This document shows positions 5,822-6,132 of a stretch of 6,132 bases of DNA, one piece after another (positions within the stretch are counted from its first letter, which is position 1; each line of letters starts with the position of its first letter). The stretch covers positions 1-6,132 of the forward strand of contig JALOPD010000228.1 in the NCBI GenBank assembly GCA_025454075.1, in the 5' to 3' direction. The notes below the pieces were generated by a model. That model was not told where the DNA came from and did no database searches. It saw only the letters and a list, made by a program, of their open reading frames with translations. Both the position numbers and the translations under genes were made by a program. Origin of the DNA: Desulfobacterales bacterium (lineage in GTDB: Bacteria > Desulfobacterota > Desulfobacteria > Desulfobacterales > UBA2174_A).

Positions 5822-5855
5822 GATTTCGACTGCAAAAGGTCATGGATGGTTCGGT

Positions 5856-6132
5856 TCAGGCCAGGCGCCAGACGGGCGATGCAACGCTCTGGGAGGCGGC
5901 CTCCAGCCGGACGGGCGTTCCGGCGAGAGGCGCCGAGACGTCTGCCAGTGCCTTTTCAGGAGTGTTGTTGGTTTCGCTGAGGTGGGCCAGGACCACCCGC
6001 TCGAGGCCGGGATGGAGGATGTCGGCCAGCAGGCGGCCGGTGTCCTGATTGGCGAGATGGCCCGTGCGGCTGCGGATGCGCTGCTTCAGAAACCAGGGGT
6101 AGGGGCCGTTCATCAGCATGTCCGGGTCGTGG
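5856..6132 (-). CDS. MBL-fold metallo-hydrolase, WalJ/YycJ-like, C-terminal part
   Basis: The last 91 codons of a gene entering from the right edge, ending at TGA 5858-5856. The visible part contains HDPDMLMNGPYPWFLKQRI, then RTGHLANQDTGRLLADILHPGL and VVLAHLSETNNTPEKAL. These are the characteristic C-terminal segments of WalJ/YycJ-type metallo-beta-lactamase-fold proteins, including the late metal-ligand-region histidines (GHLxNxD, AHLSETNN). Known relatives are phosphodiesterase or nuclease-like enzymes, cytoplasmic, and linked in other bacteria to DNA repair or cell-wall signalling. The N-terminal HxHxDH metal motif lies outside the window. The 129-nt gap and the palindrome make co-transcription with the TRAP operon uncertain. 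Confidence 0.85.
   Translation of the reverse strand, partial: HDPDMLMNGPYPWFLKQRIRSRTGHLANQDTGRLLADILHPGLERVVLAHLSETNNTPEKALADVSAPLAGTPVRLEAASQSVASPVWRLA

Noticed and set aside
3820..5835. 671-codon minus-strand frame overlapping the permease gene
   Set aside because: It is a shadow in another frame of GC-rich coding DNA, rich in Gly, Arg, Pro and His, with no domain; the overlapping frame has the full TRAP permease signature.

Overview
The window looks like accessory DNA from a GC-rich Gram-negative bacterium, plausibly a deltaproteobacterium (Desulfobacterota-like). That guess rests on a TAXI-type TRAP operon, strong GGAGG-type ribosome binding sites, and a nucleotidyltransferase gene pair whose sequence style I associate with that group. 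No rRNA, tRNA or taxonomic marker fixes the organism. All convincing large genes are on the minus strand.

Right part (about 2191-6131): the C-terminal end of a WalJ/YycJ-like metallo-beta-lactamase-fold hydrolase enters from the right edge. A 129-nt gap with a perfect 17-bp palindrome follows, then a three-gene operon. Its genes are a fused TRAP membrane permease (DctQ-like plus DctM-like parts in one chain), a TAXI-family periplasmic binding protein, and a DUF1850 protein that begins at the base after the binding protein's stop codon. Together they form a complete secondary uptake system. The binding protein captures a small, probably organic-acid-like, solute in the periplasm, and the fused permease imports it using an ion gradient. 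DUF1850 is a partner of unknown role.

Middle part (about 1441-2122): a patch of decay. A second copy of the DUF1850 C-terminus, with a one-base frameshift near its end, lies about 550 bp beyond the intact gene in the same orientation. Between the two copies is a more AT-rich insert on the plus strand. It holds a 67-codon gene overlapping the start of a nucleotidyltransferase whose catalytic middle has been deleted, leaving only the first ~17 and last ~52 codons.

Left part (1-about 1180): two sites that resemble integron attC recombination sites, both oriented on the minus strand. The better one (906-963) has CTAAC/GTTAG ends and pairing inner arms. A 59-codon ORF lies between the two sites and its stop codon falls inside the better attC, as is common in gene cassettes. 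About 43 nt beyond that attC starts a long open frame (862 to the left edge) for a repeat protein. It has an N-terminal helical region of about 60 residues, then 22 visible 'GVxG' rungs of 10 or 11 residues. These are grouped in 51-residue units (10+10+10+10+11), which suggests a beta-solenoid. No integron integrase is visible, so this would be an integrase-less attC cluster or the end of a longer array. The least described material here is this repeat protein in a possible cassette setting.
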